From positions 310,001-374,000 of the forward strand of contig NZ_JACVPD010000001.1 in NCBI RefSeq assembly GCF_018882095.1: a DNA stretch of 64,000 nucleotides. Reading direction: 5' to 3'. Of the stretch, positions 8,676 through 19,442 are shown piece after piece. The position numbers and the translations under genes were made by a program. Each line of letters begins with the position of its first letter. Position 1 is the stretch's first letter. This DNA comes from Polynucleobacter sp. CS-Odin-A6 (GTDB lineage: Bacteria > Pseudomonadota > Gammaproteobacteria > Burkholderiales > Burkholderiaceae). The notes beneath the pieces were generated by a model that was not told the DNA's origin, did no database searches, and saw nothing but the letters and a program-made list of their open reading frames with translations.

Positions 8676-10434
8676 GGCCGACAGTACGGTTAAATACTGG
8701 TTGGCCGGGTTTCGAATCGCTTTGATCGGCAATAAAATAGCCGTGGCGCTCAAACTGAAAACGATCTTCCGCTTTTACCTCGTTCATGCAAGGCTCTAAA
8801 TAGGCAGTAATCGTTTGCTTGGAGTTAGGGTTAATGGCACTGAGGAAGTTTTTATCGCCACTATCGGGGTGTGGATCATTGAACAGATGATCATAGAGGC
8901 GCACTTGTGCACGTACAGCTTCTGCTGCGCTTACCCAATGAATATTGCCTTTTACTTTGTAATTATTTGAACCCGGTGTTCCACTCTTACTATCCGCAAA
9001 ATGAGTGGCATTGACCTGAATCACCTGACCATTGACGTCGACTTCAAAGCCAGTACATTCAATCACGAAGCCATGACGTAAACGCACGCGTCCACCAGCT
9101 TGGTCGCCAATCGGTGGGTACAGTCTGAAGAAGCCCTTAATGGGCTCTTTCATGAAATCATCTTCTTCAATCCACAATTCTTTAGTGAAATGAAATTCGC
9201 GATTGCCCCATTCCGGATGCTGCGGATGGCGCGGCGCTGAGCAGGGCTCACTTACAGAGGCATCCAGGTTTGTAATGACGAGTTTGAGCGGCTTGAGTAC
9301 GGCAGTAGCGCGCGGGGCCTTGGCTTCTAGATCATCGCGCAAGGCTTGATCGAGCGTGCTCATGTCAATCCAACTATCGGCTTTCGAGACACCAATCCGT
9401 TCACAGAACAGGCGAATACTTTCGGGCGTATAACCTCTGCGACGGATGCCTACGATGGTTGGCATCCGTGGATCATCCCAACCCTCAACATGGTTTTCTT
9501 CCACTAACTGCAGGAGCTTGCGCTTACTGGTGATGGTGTAAGTCAGATTAAGGCGGGCGAATTCATACTGATGTGGAACAGGAGTTTTGAAGATCCCCAG
9601 TTCGACTAAAGAACCCACAATCCAATCGTAGAGTGGACGATTGTTTTCGAATTCCAAGGTGCAAATAGAGTGCGAGACATTCTCAAGTGCATCTGAAATG
9701 CAGTGTGTAAAGTCATACAGGGGGTAGATGCACCACTTGTTACCAGTGCGGTGATGATCAGTATGACGAATGCGATAGACCACGGGATCGCGCATCACAA
9801 TATTGGGATGCGCCATATCAATCTTTAGGCGCAGGACATGCTCACCATCTTTATATTTACCATCACGCATCTCACGAAAGAGCGTGAGATTTTCAGTGGG
9901 AGTGCGATCACGAAAGGGGCTATTTTTTCCGGCTTGACCAAAGTTGCCGCGATTCGTATGAATGTCATCAGCACTTTGACTATCGATATACGCTTTGCCA
10001 TTCTGAATCAGAATTTCTGCAAACTGATAGAGCTGGTAGAAGTAATCACTCGCGTGATACAGATGGGTACCCCAATCAAATCCTAGCCATTGCACTGCAT
10101 CCAGAATGCTGTCTGCGTACTCGACATCTTCCTTAACGGGGTTGGTGTCATCCAAGCGCATATTGCAGCGTGCGCCACCTGCTTGGTGGTTGTAATCGCT
10201 GGCTAAGCCAAAGTTGAGACAAATACTTTTAGCGTGGCCGATGTGAAGATAGCCATTGGGCTCTGGTGGAAAGCGGGTAATGATGGAGGGGATAGCCTGC
10301 CCATCTAGATTAGTGCGATTTTGATAGGCACCACTCGCAAGATCATGATCAATAATCTGGCGTAAAAAATTGGAGGGCTCGGAGACGGTACCGGTACCGT
10401 CAGATGTTTTAGAGGGTTTGCTGTCTTGGGACAT
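8656..10434 (-). CDS. glnS: Glutaminyl-tRNA synthetase
   Basis: Class I aminoacyl-tRNA synthetase charging tRNA-Gln, 592 residues. The HIGH signature appears as PPEPNGYLHIGHAKSICLNF near residue 60 and the KMSKS equivalent as TITSKRKL. The C-terminal beta-barrel anticodon-binding domain follows (HFADSKSGTPGSNNYKVKG). An N-terminal Ser/Thr-rich stretch of about 25 residues precedes the catalytic domain. Start ATG at 10434. The presence of a dedicated GlnRS fits a betaproteobacterium. Confidence 0.97.
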   Translation of the reverse strand: MSQDSKPSKTSDGTGTVSEPSNFLRQIIDHDLASGAYQNRTNLDGQAIPSIITRFPPEPNGYLHIGHAKSICLNFGLASDYNHQAGGARCNMRLDDTNPVKEDVEYADSILDAVQWLGFDWGTHLYHASDYFYQLYQFAEILIQNGKAYIDSQSADDIHTNRGNFGQAGKNSPFRDRTPTENLTLFREMRDGKYKDGEHVLRLKIDMAHPNIVMRDPVVYRIRHTDHHRTGNKWCIYPLYDFTHCISDALENVSHSICTLEFENNRPLYDWIVGSLVELGIFKTPVPHQYEFARLNLTYTITSKRKLLQLVEENHVEGWDDPRMPTIVGIRRRGYTPESIRLFCERIGVSKADSWIDMSTLDQALRDDLEAKAPRATAVLKPLKLVITNLDASVSEPCSAPRHPQHPEWGNREFHFTKELWIEEDDFMKEPIKGFFRLYPPIGDQAGGRVRLRHGFVIECTGFEVDVNGQVIQVNATHFADSKSGTPGSNNYKVKGNIHWVSAAEAVRAQVRLYDHLFNDPHPDSGDKNFLSAINPNSKQTITAYLEPCMNEVKAEDRFQFERHGYFIADQSDSKPGQPVFNRTVGLKDSWK

Positions 10435-10471
10435 GGCTTCATTGTAGAGAAAACCCCACCCATTAAGAAAA

Positions 10472-10500
10472 AAGCCCGCAAACTGCTGCGGGCTTGTTTT
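10472..10500 (-). terminator. Rho-independent terminator after tctA
   Basis: On the minus strand a CAAGCCCGCA/TGCGGGCTT stem is followed by a run of T. It lies just past the tctA stop and upstream of glnS on the same strand. Confidence 0.8.
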
Positions 10501-10517
10501 CAGGAGGTGCTCGAGAA

Positions 10518-12020
10518 TTAGTCTTCTACGAAAGCCTCTTCACGGGTTTTCTTCACTGCAGGTAAGGCCACAATCACGACCAAGAGGGCTGCTGCAATGA
10601 GCAAACCTAAGGATAGTGGGCGGGTTACAAAGGTGGTGAAATCGCCACGTGACAACAATAGGGCGCGACGGAAGTTCTCTTCCATCATTGGCCCCAGCAC
10701 AAAGCCGAGTAGCAATGGAGGGGGTTCGCAACCAAGCTTGAAGAAGAGGTAGCCAATAATGCCGAAAGCTGCCGTAATGTAAACATCAAACACGGTGTTG
10801 TTCACGGTATAGACACCAATACAGCAGAAGACCAAAATCGCTGGGTAAAGGAAGCGATACGGAATCTTTAAGAGCTTGACCCAAATGCCGATGAGTGGCA
10901 AGTTCAAGAGAATCAACATCACGTTACCAATCCACATAGAAGCGATCAAACCCCAGAACAAGGCTGGGTTACTGGTCATCACTTGTGGACCTGGCTGAAT
11001 ATTGTGAATCGTCATCGCACCAACCATCAAGGCCATCACAGCGTTAGGTGGGATACCTAGGGTAAGCAATGGGATGAAAGAGGTTTGAGCTGCAGCATTG
11101 TTCGCGGACTCAGGGCCTGCTACACCTTCAATGGCGCCTTTACCAAACTCATGGCTGTACTTAGAAGATTTCTTCTCAACAGAGTAGGCTCCAAAGGCCG
11201 CTAAAGCAGCGCCGCCGCCTGGCAAGATTCCTAAGATGGAGCCAATGGTTGTACCGCGCAAGATAGATGGGATCATCCGCTTAATATCTTGTTTGGTTGG
11301 GATCATGGTGGTCATCTTGTTTAAGAAGCCCTCATCTTCACCCGTCTTCTCAAGGTTGCCCATGATTTCAGCGAAGCCAAAAACACCCATCGCCACGGCT
11401 ACGAAACCAATGCCATCACTCAACTCAGGAATATCAAATGCATAGCGTGATACGCCCGAGTTCACGTCGGTACCAATTAAGCCCATCAAAAGACCCAAAA
11501 TGATCATGCCGATTGCCTTGATCAAAGAACCGGATGCCAACACAACTGCACCAATCAATCCTAAAACCATGAGAGAGAAGTACTCAGCCGGCCCAAACTT
11601 AAAGGCTAGTTGAGAAAGGGGTGTAGCAAAGGCAGCCAAAACCAAGGTAGCCACGCAACCCGCAAAGAATGAACCCATACCAGCGGTAAACAAAGCAACG
11701 CCTGCTCGACCGTTTCGGGCCATTTGGTAACCATCAATCGCCGTCACTACCGAGGACGTTTCTCCCGGGATGTTGAGCAAAATCGCAGTAGTAGAGCCGC
11801 CGTATTGCGAGCCGTAGTAAATACCGGCCAACATAATTAAGGCAGCGATTGGAGGCAGTGCATAGGTTGCTGGTAGCAACATCGCAATGGTTGCGATTGG
11901 CCCCAGACCAGGCAAAACTCCAATTAATGTTCCTAGGACGCAGCCAATAAGGCAGTACAGGAGATTTTGTAGAGTAAAGGCGGTATCAAAACCGAGGGCT
12001 AAATTAGCAAATAATTCCAT
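10518..12020 (-). CDS. tctA: Tripartite tricarboxylate transporter, large membrane subunit TctA
   Basis: Twelve-helix-type permease subunit of the TTT family, 500 residues, importing carboxylates with a periplasmic binding protein. The N-terminal LIGCVLGTLIGVLPGLGPIATIAMLLPAT and the internal repeat ILRGTTIGSILGILPGGGAALAAFGAY are the paired glycine/proline-rich signature loops. It follows tctB by 19 bp. No TctC binding-protein gene lies nearby; in Burkholderiales such proteins are often encoded elsewhere and shared. The substrate cannot be told from the sequence. Confidence 0.93.
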   Translation of the reverse strand: MELFANLALGFDTAFTLQNLLYCLIGCVLGTLIGVLPGLGPIATIAMLLPATYALPPIAALIMLAGIYYGSQYGGSTTAILLNIPGETSSVVTAIDGYQMARNGRAGVALFTAGMGSFFAGCVATLVLAAFATPLSQLAFKFGPAEYFSLMVLGLIGAVVLASGSLIKAIGMIILGLLMGLIGTDVNSGVSRYAFDIPELSDGIGFVAVAMGVFGFAEIMGNLEKTGEDEGFLNKMTTMIPTKQDIKRMIPSILRGTTIGSILGILPGGGAALAAFGAYSVEKKSSKYSHEFGKGAIEGVAGPESANNAAAQTSFIPLLTLGIPPNAVMALMVGAMTIHNIQPGPQVMTSNPALFWGLIASMWIGNVMLILLNLPLIGIWVKLLKIPYRFLYPAILVFCCIGVYTVNNTVFDVYITAAFGIIGYLFFKLGCEPPPLLLGFVLGPMMEENFRRALLLSRGDFTTFVTRPLSLGLLIAAALLVVIVALPAVKKTREEAFVED

Positions 12021-12039
12021 TTTTCAGAGTCTCGGTTCG

Positions 12040-12501
12040 TTATTGTTGTAGGAATACAGGTAGAAGTGGGAATTGAAGCTTGAGGCCCACAACAAATACT
12101 GAGTAAGTAAACGCTACCAAAAAGGCGGCATTAATGGCAGTACCTTTCCAGGTAAATTCTTTACTTGCGCCGGCAGATACGAATACCAGTACTACCACGG
12201 CAACTAAAAAGCCCATTCTTGGGAGAAGTAAGCCATAAAGGACTACTGAGCCCGTGATTTGGCCAATGATCCTCCAGTTGAATTTGGGGATACTTTCAAT
12301 TGCAGCAGTAGCCTTTAAGGACTGAACAAGGACTAGAAGGCCTAAAAGAGTCATCAAAACGCCAAGCCAGAATGGAAAATACCCCGGTCCCATTTTGGCC
12401 GCAGTCCCCATGGAGTATTGCGATGCCACGATGGTGAAGAAGAGGCCAATAACCATGTACATGATTCCAGCGCCAAAATCCCGTTGATTGCGAATTTTCA
12501 A
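12040..12501 (-). CDS. tctB: Tripartite tricarboxylate transporter, small membrane subunit TctB
   Basis: Small four-helix membrane subunit (153 residues) of the TctABC-type secondary transporter. The segment MGTAAKMGPGYFPFWLGVLMTLLGLLVL is the family hallmark, and three further hydrophobic segments follow. It is first in a two-gene unit with tctA and divergent from alaS. Confidence 0.9.
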   Translation of the reverse strand: MKIRNQRDFGAGIMYMVIGLFFTIVASQYSMGTAAKMGPGYFPFWLGVLMTLLGLLVLVQSLKATAAIESIPKFNWRIIGQITGSVVLYGLLLPRMGFLVAVVVLVFVSAGASKEFTWKGTAINAAFLVAFTYSVFVVGLKLQFPLLPVFLQQ

Positions 12502-12626
12502 GTCAAGCTCCTTATATATCGACTTAAATGCCGATCTATTTATTAATGTTGTGAGATTGTAAGTCAGGAAGGGGTGTGTTTACCAAGGGTTTGCCCTCAA
12601 CTAGTGCCAATGCGATAATTATTTGT

Positions 12627-15251
12627 ATGAAAGTCTCCCAAATTCGCCAGGCATACCTGGATTACTTCGCCCAAAACGGCCATCAAATCGTCCCCTCTAG
12701 CCCGGTAGTCCCCGGAGATGATCCCACCCTGCTATTTACCAATGCGGGTATGAACCAGTTCAAAGATGTTTTTCTGGGGTTTGATAAGCGCCCATACAGC
12801 CGCGCCACCACTGCTCAAAAATGTATTCGTGCTGGGGGCAAGCATAACGACCTCGATAACGTTGGCTATACAGCTCGTCACCATACCTTTTTTGAAATGT
12901 TGGGTAATTTCTCTTTTGGGGATTACTTCAAGAAGGATGCTATTACCTTCGCTTGGGGTCTGTTGACGGAAGTCTTCAAGCTCCCCAAAGACAAGCTCTT
13001 AGTAACGGTCTATGCCGAAGACGACGAGGCTTATGAAATTTGGAATAAGCAAATCGGTGTTCCGGCCGAGCGCATTATTCGCATCGGTGACAACAAGGGC
13101 GGGCGTTATGCATCAGATAACTTCTGGATGATGGGTGATACAGGCCCTTGTGGTCCTTGCACTGAAATCTTCTACGACCATGGTCCTCATATCGCGGGTG
13201 GTCCTCCAGGCAGTCCTGATGAAGATGGCGATCGCTATATTGAAATTTGGAATAACGTATTTATGCAGTTCAATCGCGATGAAGCGGGCAATATGAATCC
13301 ATTGCCAAAGCCTAGCGTGGATACCGGTATGGGCCTTGAACGGATTGCAGCGGTGTTACAGCACGTGCACTCTAACTACGAAATCGATCTGTTCGTCAAT
13401 TTACTGAAGGCTGCCAAGGAGGCGGTGGATGCCGCCGGTGGTGAAAATTGCGATCCTACCAGCCCATCCTTGAAAGTCATTGCTGACCATATTCGTGCCT
13501 GTAGTTTTATCGTGGTAGATGGCGTCATCCCTGGTAACGCGGGTCGAGGCTATGTGCTGCGTCGTATTACGCGTCGTGCAATTCGTCATGGATATAAATT
13601 AGGTGCACGCAAGCCGTTTTTCTACCAGCTCGTACCAGCGCTAGTAAAAGAGATGGGTTTGGCTTATCCAGAATTACAAGCAGCAAAAGATAAAGTGAGT
13701 GAGGTCATCAAGCAAGAAGAAGAGCGTTTCTTCCAGACGATCGCTAATGGTATGGAGATTCTGGAAGGCGCCCTTGCTGGTGGCACCAAGACTGTTGATG
13801 GTGAGACTGCTTTTCGTTTGCACGATACCTTTGGCTTCCCTTTGGATTTAACTGCTGACGTATGTCGTGAACGTGATGTCATGGTAGATGCCGAAGGTTT
13901 TGAATTGGCGATGCAAAAGCAGCGTGATCAAGCGAGAGCTGCTGGTAAGTTTAAGGTCGCTCAAGGTTTGGAATATTCAGGCAAGCCAACGCAATTTCAT
14001 GGCTATGACACCCTAAAGCATGACGGTGCCAAAGTGACTGCGCTTTATGTCGATGGTTCATCCGTCCAGTCAGTAAAGGCTGGTGATGCGGCCGTCATTG
14101 TTTTAGACAGCACCCCTTTTTATGCTGAGTCAGGTGGTCAGATTGGTGACCAGGGCGAGCTGCGTAACGAGTCAGTGCGTTTTGCAGTTGCAGACACTTT
14201 CAAGATTCAGGCTGATGTGTTTGGGCATCAAGGCGAAGTTCACGAAGGTGAACTCAAAGTAGGCGATGTGCTGAATGCCTTGGTAGACGTGCAGCAAAGA
14301 ACAGAAACGATGCGCAACCATAGTGCTACGCATATTCTGCACAAAGCCTTGCGTGAAGTCTTGGGCGATCATGTGCAACAAAAAGGTTCACTAGTGGATG
14401 CTAGCAAAACCCGTTTTGATTTCACGCACAATGCACCCATTACTGCCGCAGAGATTCGTCGGGTAGAGGATATTGTCAATGCGGAGATCTTAGCCAATAC
14501 CGCAACCTCTGGAAAAGTCATGTCATTAGACGATGCCCAGAAAACTGGAGCCATGATGCTCTTTGGCGAGAAGTATGGTGATGAAGTTCGTGTTCTAGAA
14601 ATCGGTAGCTCTAAAGAGCTTTGTGGCGGCACTCACGTAGGACGCACTGGTGATATTGGTAGCTTGAAGATTGTTTCTGAGGGGGGTGTTGCTGCTGGTA
14701 TTCGCCGCGTAGAGGCGGTCACCGGTAGAAACGCGTTGAACTTCCTGCAGGGTTTAGAAGATAAGATCAATGAGGCGGCTGCGGTTCTAAAAACCCATCC
14801 GGGTGATTTAGTCAATCGCGTTACACAACTGCAAGAGAGTCTTCGTCAGGCTGAACGTGAGTTAGATAAAGTGAACTCTAAGTTAGCCGCTAGTCAGGGT
14901 GATGAGTTGGCTACCCAGGCAATCGATATCAATGGACTAAAAGTATTAGCGGCTCGTTTAGATGGCGCCGATGGCCAAGTATTGCGCGAGACCATGGATG
15001 CTTTGAAGGCGAAATTGAAAACCGCTGTGATTGTTCTTGCTTCAGTACAAGGCGATAAAGTAAGTTTGATTGCTGGTGTTACTGCAGACGCCATTGCGAA
15101 AGTAAAAGCAGGTGACCTAGTGAATTTTGTGGCCCAACAAGTTGGCGGTAAAGGCGGCGGTAAGCCAGAGATGGCTATGGCTGGCGGTAATGACCCCAGT
15201 AATTTGGGGGCAGCTTTAGCTGGCGTTCCAGATTGGGTGGCTTCTAAATGA
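12627..15251 (+). CDS. alaS: Alanyl-tRNA synthetase
   Basis: Class II synthetase charging tRNA-Ala, 874 residues from the ATG at 12627 ([14 protein letters not shown], the canonical N-terminus). An upstream in-frame GTG at 12576 would add 17 non-conserved residues and was not used. The aminoacylation core ([21 protein letters not shown]) is followed by the editing domain with its zinc-site residues in NHSATHILH and [13 protein letters not shown]-terminal coiled coil and the [16 protein letters not shown]-Ala motif complete the protein. Its stop overlaps the tusA start by 4 bp (ATGA). Confidence 0.97.
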   Translation: MKVSQIRQAYLDYFAQNGHQIVPSSPVVPGDDPTLLFTNAGMNQFKDVFLGFDKRPYSRATTAQKCIRAGGKHNDLDNVGYTARHHTFFEMLGNFSFGDYFKKDAITFAWGLLTEVFKLPKDKLLVTVYAEDDEAYEIWNKQIGVPAERIIRIGDNKGGRYASDNFWMMGDTGPCGPCTEIFYDHGPHIAGGPPGSPDEDGDRYIEIWNNVFMQFNRDEAGNMNPLPKPSVDTGMGLERIAAVLQHVHSNYEIDLFVNLLKAAKEAVDAAGGENCDPTSPSLKVIADHIRACSFIVVDGVIPGNAGRGYVLRRITRRAIRHGYKLGARKPFFYQLVPALVKEMGLAYPELQAAKDKVSEVIKQEEERFFQTIANGMEILEGALAGGTKTVDGETAFRLHDTFGFPLDLTADVCRERDVMVDAEGFELAMQKQRDQARAAGKFKVAQGLEYSGKPTQFHGYDTLKHDGAKVTALYVDGSSVQSVKAGDAAVIVLDSTPFYAESGGQIGDQGELRNESVRFAVADTFKIQADVFGHQGEVHEGELKVGDVLNALVDVQQRTETMRNHSATHILHKALREVLGDHVQQKGSLVDASKTRFDFTHNAPITAAEIRRVEDIVNAEILANTATSGKVMSLDDAQKTGAMMLFGEKYGDEVRVLEIGSSKELCGGTHVGRTGDIGSLKIVSEGGVAAGIRRVEAVTGRNALNFLQGLEDKINEAAAVLKTHPGDLVNRVTQLQESLRQAERELDKVNSKLAASQGDELATQAIDINGLKVLAARLDGADGQVLRETMDALKAKLKTAVIVLASVQGDKVSLIAGVTADAIAKVKAGDLVNFVAQQVGGKGGGKPEMAMAGGNDPSNLGAALAGVPDWVASK

Positions 15252-15487
15252 GTGATGCGATCGAATTTAATCTCGAGGTGGATGCCATTGGCATGAATTG
15301 TCCGCTCCCAATTTTGCGCACGAAGAAAGCCTTGGCCACTATGCAATCTGGTGAAGTGCTTAAAGTCAAAGCCACAGATGCGGGGGCAGCACATGACTTC
15401 CCAGCATTCGCTAAGCAAACGGGTAACGAGCTTCTCTCCAGTTCTGCTGAAGGTGATGTTTTAGTCTTTTTTCTAAAAAGAAGGTAA
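15248..15487 (+). CDS. tusA: TusA/SirA-family sulfurtransferase
   Basis: Small sulfur-carrier protein of 79 residues with the active-site CPLP motif (Cys18, in [14 protein letters not shown]) near the N-terminus and the expected two-layer alpha/beta length. TusA-family proteins pass persulfide sulfur for tRNA 2-thiouridine or other sulfur-trafficking routes; which route applies here is not visible. The ATGA overlap with alaS indicates translational coupling. A bidirectional terminator follows. Confidence 0.9.
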   Translation: MSDAIEFNLEVDAIGMNCPLPILRTKKALATMQSGEVLKVKATDAGAAHDFPAFAKQTGNELLSSSAEGDVLVFFLKRR

Positions 15488-15534
15488 GACCAAACAAAAA
15501 GTGAAAAAAGACTGAGGCCTTGAGAATTCAAGCA

Positions 15535-15568
15535 TTAAAAAAGGCAGAAAGTGATTTCTGCCTTTTTT
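15535..15568. terminator. Bidirectional rho-independent terminator
   Basis: AAAAAAGGCAGAAA pairs with TTTCTGCCTTTTTT around a GTGA loop, between convergent tusA and galU. Confidence 0.9.
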
Positions 15569-15600
15569 GCTTTTATCTCAAAAGAGATCAAGAGTAGAGT

Positions 15601-16485
15601 CTAAGTTAAGGAGCGACTCTTGAGATAGGAGGCAAACTCTGTCCTGACCTCGGGATGACGCAAAGCAAACTCCACAGAAGCTTTGAGATATCCCAACTTG
15701 CTGCCGCAGTCATAGCGCACGCCATCATATTCGTAAGCAAAGACCGGCTCCTCTTTAAGCAAAGAGGCAATCGCATCCGTTAATTGAATTTCACCACCAG
15801 CCCCGGGCTTGAGGTTACGAATATGCTTAAAGATGTCAGAGGATAGAACATAGCGACCTACTACTGCCAAGTTAGAAGGCGCATCTTGAGGTTGCGGCTT
15901 TTCGACGATTCCATTGAGGCGATAGATGCCCTTGGATACTTCAGCGCCTGCAACAATTCCATACGAGCTACTTTTGGCTGGATCAATTTTTTCTACCGCT
16001 ACCACTGAACCATTTTGTTCATCAAATACTTTGAGCATTTGCTTGAGAACGGGCGGCTGGCCATCGAGTAAGTCATCAGCCAGGATGATGGCAAAGGGCT
16101 CGTCTCGTACGAGCTTCTCTGCGCATAAGACGGCATGACCAAGGCCTAGCGCTTCAGGTTGGCGTACATAGACGCAATCCACGTGACTTGGTTTTACGCT
16201 ACGAACAATTTCCAATAGAGCCGTCTTATTTTTCGCTTCGAGCTCGGCTTCTAATTCATACGCTTTATCAAAGTGATCCTCAATTGCACGCTTGCTACGG
16301 CCGGTAACAAAAATCATTTCAGTAATGCCGGCAGCAATAGCTTCTTCTACCGCATATTGAATGAGCGGTTTATCCACCACATTGAGCATCTCTTTCGGAC
16401 TAGCCTTGGTGGCTGGTAGGAAACGTGTGCCCAACCCCGCAACAGGGAAGACGGCTTTAGTAACGGCTTTAGTGCTTAATGGCAT
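15601..16485 (-). CDS. galU: UTP-glucose-1-phosphate uridylyltransferase
   Basis: Nucleotidyltransferase making UDP-glucose for envelope polysaccharides and sugar interconversion, 294 residues. The nucleotide-binding signature [22 protein letters not shown] is at the N-terminus, [12 protein letters not shown] carries the metal/nucleotide Asp, and [23 protein letters not shown] is conserved in GalU. It lies 23 bp downstream of valS on the same strand, probably co-transcribed. Confidence 0.95.
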   Translation of the reverse strand: MPLSTKAVTKAVFPVAGLGTRFLPATKASPKEMLNVVDKPLIQYAVEEAIAAGITEMIFVTGRSKRAIEDHFDKAYELEAELEAKNKTALLEIVRSVKPSHVDCVYVRQPEALGLGHAVLCAEKLVRDEPFAIILADDLLDGQPPVLKQMLKVFDEQNGSVVAVEKIDPAKSSSYGIVAGAEVSKGIYRLNGIVEKPQPQDAPSNLAVVGRYVLSSDIFKHIRNLKPGAGGEIQLTDAIASLLKEEPVFAYEYDGVRYDCGSKLGYLKASVEFALRHPEVRTEFASYLKSRSLT

Positions 16486-16508
16486 TGAAATTCCGATCTA
16501 TTGAGACT

Positions 16509-19418
16509 TCACTTCATTCGTTCTAATTGTGCAACAAGCTTCTCATGGTTTTGCTCAAAGCCTGCTAGACGTTGTTTTTCTTGGGCAACAACCTCCTCCG
16601 GAGCCCGAGCCACAAAACTCTCGTTACCGAGTTTGCTACGCGCTTTGGTAATTTCATTTGCTAAACGCTCAATTTCTTTGCCGAGACGAATTCTCTCTGC
16701 AGCCACGTCAACCTCAATCTTAAGCAATAGCTTTAGATTGCCAACCAAGGCCATAGGTGCGTCAGGCGCATCTTTCTCTAAGGCGGACTCGTCGTCATAG
16801 ATTTTGACTTCTGAAAGCTTAGCCAATGCAGTGAGGTATGGGCTTGCTTGCCTCAAGAAATCTGGCGGCCCGCTAATCCACAAAGGTACCTTGAGGGCCG
16901 GAGAGACTTGCATCTCGCCACGCAGATTACGACAAGCATCTACGATGGATTTAATTTGAGCAACCCAAGCTTCACTTTGTTCATCAATCTTATCGAGTTG
17001 GGCAGCTGGATAGGGTTGCAAAGCAATAGTTTGTTTATCTTGTTTGGCTAACTCTTTGCCCACTTTAGGTCCTACGGTTTGCCAGAGCGTTTCAGTGATA
17101 AATGGAATGAGAGGGTGGGCCATACGCAAGATCGTCTCTAGAACCCGTAACAGCGTGCGGCGGGTAGCGCGTTGTTGTGCCGGCGTTCCCGTCTGCAATT
17201 GAACCTTGGCAAGCTCTAGGTACCAGTCGCAATACTCATCCCAAACAAACTGATAAATACTCGTGGCGATATTGTCAAAACGATAGTTATGGAAGCCTTT
17301 AGCAACGTCAGCTTCTGTTTTTTGCAGTAAAGAAACAATCCATTTATCTGCCGCCGAAAAGTCTAACTGGCCCTCAGGACCGCATTGGCTATCGCAAGGG
17401 GCAAAGCCGTTCTCTTCATTACTTCCTGGGCAGTTCATTAGAACAAAGCGGGTCGCATTCCAGAGCTTGTTACAGAAATTACGATAGCCTTCGCAACGCT
17501 TTTGATCAAAATTAATATTGCGACCGAGCGATGCCATGGAGGCGAAAGTAAAGCGCAGTGCATCCGTACCAAATGCGGGGATCCCTTCCGGAAATTCTTT
17601 CTTGGTTTTTTTACTAATACTTTCAGCCTGCCTGGGATTCATCAAACCCGTCGTGCGCTTGGCAACCAAGTCTTCAATCTGGATGCCATCAATCAAATCA
17701 ATTGGGTCCAAGGTATTGCCCTTGGACTTGCTCATTTTCTGGCCTTCAGCATCACGCACTAAGCCATGAACATAAACCGTGTGAAATGGCACTTTGCCAG
17801 TGAAATGGCAAGTCAACATCACCATGCGGGCAACCCAGAAGAAGATGATGTCAAAACCCGTAACCAATACTGAGGAAGGTAAGAAATGCTTGAGAGCAGG
17901 CGTCTCTTCTGGCCAGCCTAATGAGCTGAAAGGAACGAGCGCAGAGCTAAACCAGGTATCTAAGACATCGGGATCACGATGCAGTAGGCCTGCATAGCCA
18001 GAAACTGCTGCTTTAGCTTTGGCTTCTTCTTCAGAGCGCGCTACAAAGATCTGACCATCATCGCTATACCAGGCGGGGATTTGATGGCCCCACCATAGTT
18101 GACGTGAGATGCACCAATCTTGAATATTCTCCAGCCATTGGGAATAGGTGCTAATCCAGTTCTCCGGGACAAGCTTAATATCACCTTTAGTGACAGCATC
18201 TAATGCGGCACCAGCGATAGATGAGCCGGGCTGATATTGGTTATCTGGACTCGGTTTAGACACTGCTACAAACCATTGGTCGGTGAGCATAGGTTCGATG
18301 ATGGTTTGGGTGCGATCGCCGCGGGGCACCATCAATTTATGAGGCTGAACCTTTTCTAATAAGCCGGCTGTATCTAGATCGGCAACAATCTGCTTGCGCG
18401 CAGCAAAACGCTCTAAGCCTTGATAAACAGCGGGGGCATTTTCATTAATCTTCGCATCTAAGGTCAGAATATTAATAAGCGGTAATTGATGACGCTGTCC
18501 AACGGCATAATCATTGAAGTCATGTGCAGGTGTGACCTTAACAACGCCAGTGCCAAAAGCGGCATCAACATAATCATCCGCAATGATAGGAATTTCTCGA
18601 TTGCACAAGGGGAGATTCACAGACTTGCCAATGAGATGCTGATAGCGCTCATCTTCTGGATTTACCATCACAGCAACATCGCCTAGCAAAGTCTCTGGAC
18701 GTGTGGTGGCAACGGTCAGATGTCCAGAGCCATCGACTAATGGGTAGCGAATGTGCCACATCGAGCCATCTTCTTCTTCGCTAACTACTTCTAAGTCAGA
18801 TACTGCAGTACCGAGGACTGGGTCCCAGTTCACCAAACGTTTTCCGCGATAAATCAGGCCTTGCTCATGTAAGCGCACAAATACTTCCACGACGGCTTTG
18901 GACATCTTGTTATCCATCGTGAAATATTCTTTACCCCAATCAATCGAGGCACCCAGGCGACGAATTTGACGAGTGATAGTAGAGCCTGAAGTTTCTTTCC
19001 ACTCCCATACCTTTTCCAGAAACTTTTCGCGACCTAAATCATGACGAGAAATTTTTTGTGCATCGAGTTGGCGCTCAACGACGATTTGCGTAGCGATACC
19101 GGCGTGATCTGTGCCAGGCACCCATAAGGTATTTTTGCCAGACATCCGAGCATGGCGAACCAAGCCATCCATGATGGTTTGGTTAAAGGCATGACCCATA
19201 TGTAAGGTGCCGGTCACATTCGGTGGCGGCAGTTGAATCGAGAAATCTTCCTTACCTTCTTCTAAGGTCGCGTCGGCAATGCCTCGACGTTCCCATTCCG
19301 GACCCCAATAGGCTTCAATTGGGGCCGGTTCATAGGATTTAGCTAGCTCATCTACAGAACTGGCTAAAGGAGAATGAGGGGAGTCGGATGAATTAGGGGT
19401 ATTCGAAGCATTTGGCAT
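16509..19418 (-). CDS. valS: Valyl-tRNA synthetase
   Basis: Class I synthetase charging tRNA-Val, 969 residues. The HIGH motif lies in [22 protein letters not shown] and the KMSKS motif in [20 protein letters not shown]. The CP1 editing domain lies between them, and a C-terminal coiled-coil arm (residues about 900-969) ends the protein, as usual for ValRS. The ATG at 19418 is preferred over a TTG at 19427. The ATG lies only about ten bases from a TATAAT-like element shared with the divergent uvrD, so the mRNA leader would be extremely short. Confidence 0.96.
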   Translation of the reverse strand: MPNASNTPNSSDSPHSPLASSVDELAKSYEPAPIEAYWGPEWERRGIADATLEEGKEDFSIQLPPPNVTGTLHMGHAFNQTIMDGLVRHARMSGKNTLWVPGTDHAGIATQIVVERQLDAQKISRHDLGREKFLEKVWEWKETSGSTITRQIRRLGASIDWGKEYFTMDNKMSKAVVEVFVRLHEQGLIYRGKRLVNWDPVLGTAVSDLEVVSEEEDGSMWHIRYPLVDGSGHLTVATTRPETLLGDVAVMVNPEDERYQHLIGKSVNLPLCNREIPIIADDYVDAAFGTGVVKVTPAHDFNDYAVGQRHQLPLINILTLDAKINENAPAVYQGLERFAARKQIVADLDTAGLLEKVQPHKLMVPRGDRTQTIIEPMLTDQWFVAVSKPSPDNQYQPGSSIAGAALDAVTKGDIKLVPENWISTYSQWLENIQDWCISRQLWWGHQIPAWYSDDGQIFVARSEEEAKAKAAVSGYAGLLHRDPDVLDTWFSSALVPFSSLGWPEETPALKHFLPSSVLVTGFDIIFFWVARMVMLTCHFTGKVPFHTVYVHGLVRDAEGQKMSKSKGNTLDPIDLIDGIQIEDLVAKRTTGLMNPRQAESISKKTKKEFPEGIPAFGTDALRFTFASMASLGRNINFDQKRCEGYRNFCNKLWNATRFVLMNCPGSNEENGFAPCDSQCGPEGQLDFSAADKWIVSLLQKTEADVAKGFHNYRFDNIATSIYQFVWDEYCDWYLELAKVQLQTGTPAQQRATRRTLLRVLETILRMAHPLIPFITETLWQTVGPKVGKELAKQDKQTIALQPYPAAQLDKIDEQSEAWVAQIKSIVDACRNLRGEMQVSPALKVPLWISGPPDFLRQASPYLTALAKLSEVKIYDDESALEKDAPDAPMALVGNLKLLLKIEVDVAAERIRLGKEIERLANEITKARSKLGNESFVARAPEEVVAQEKQRLAGFEQNHEKLVAQLERMK

Positions 19419-19426
19419 AAGAGGCA

Positions 19427-19436
19427 AATTATAATT
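19427..19436. promoter_or_regulatory. Shared palindromic -10-like element between valS and uvrD
   Basis: AATTATAATT is a perfect palindrome that supplies TATAAT on both strands. It sits 9 bp before the valS ATG and 7 bp before the uvrD ATG. The -35 regions are weak, so promoter function is inferred. Confidence 0.45.
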
Positions 19437-19442
19437 GGGACG

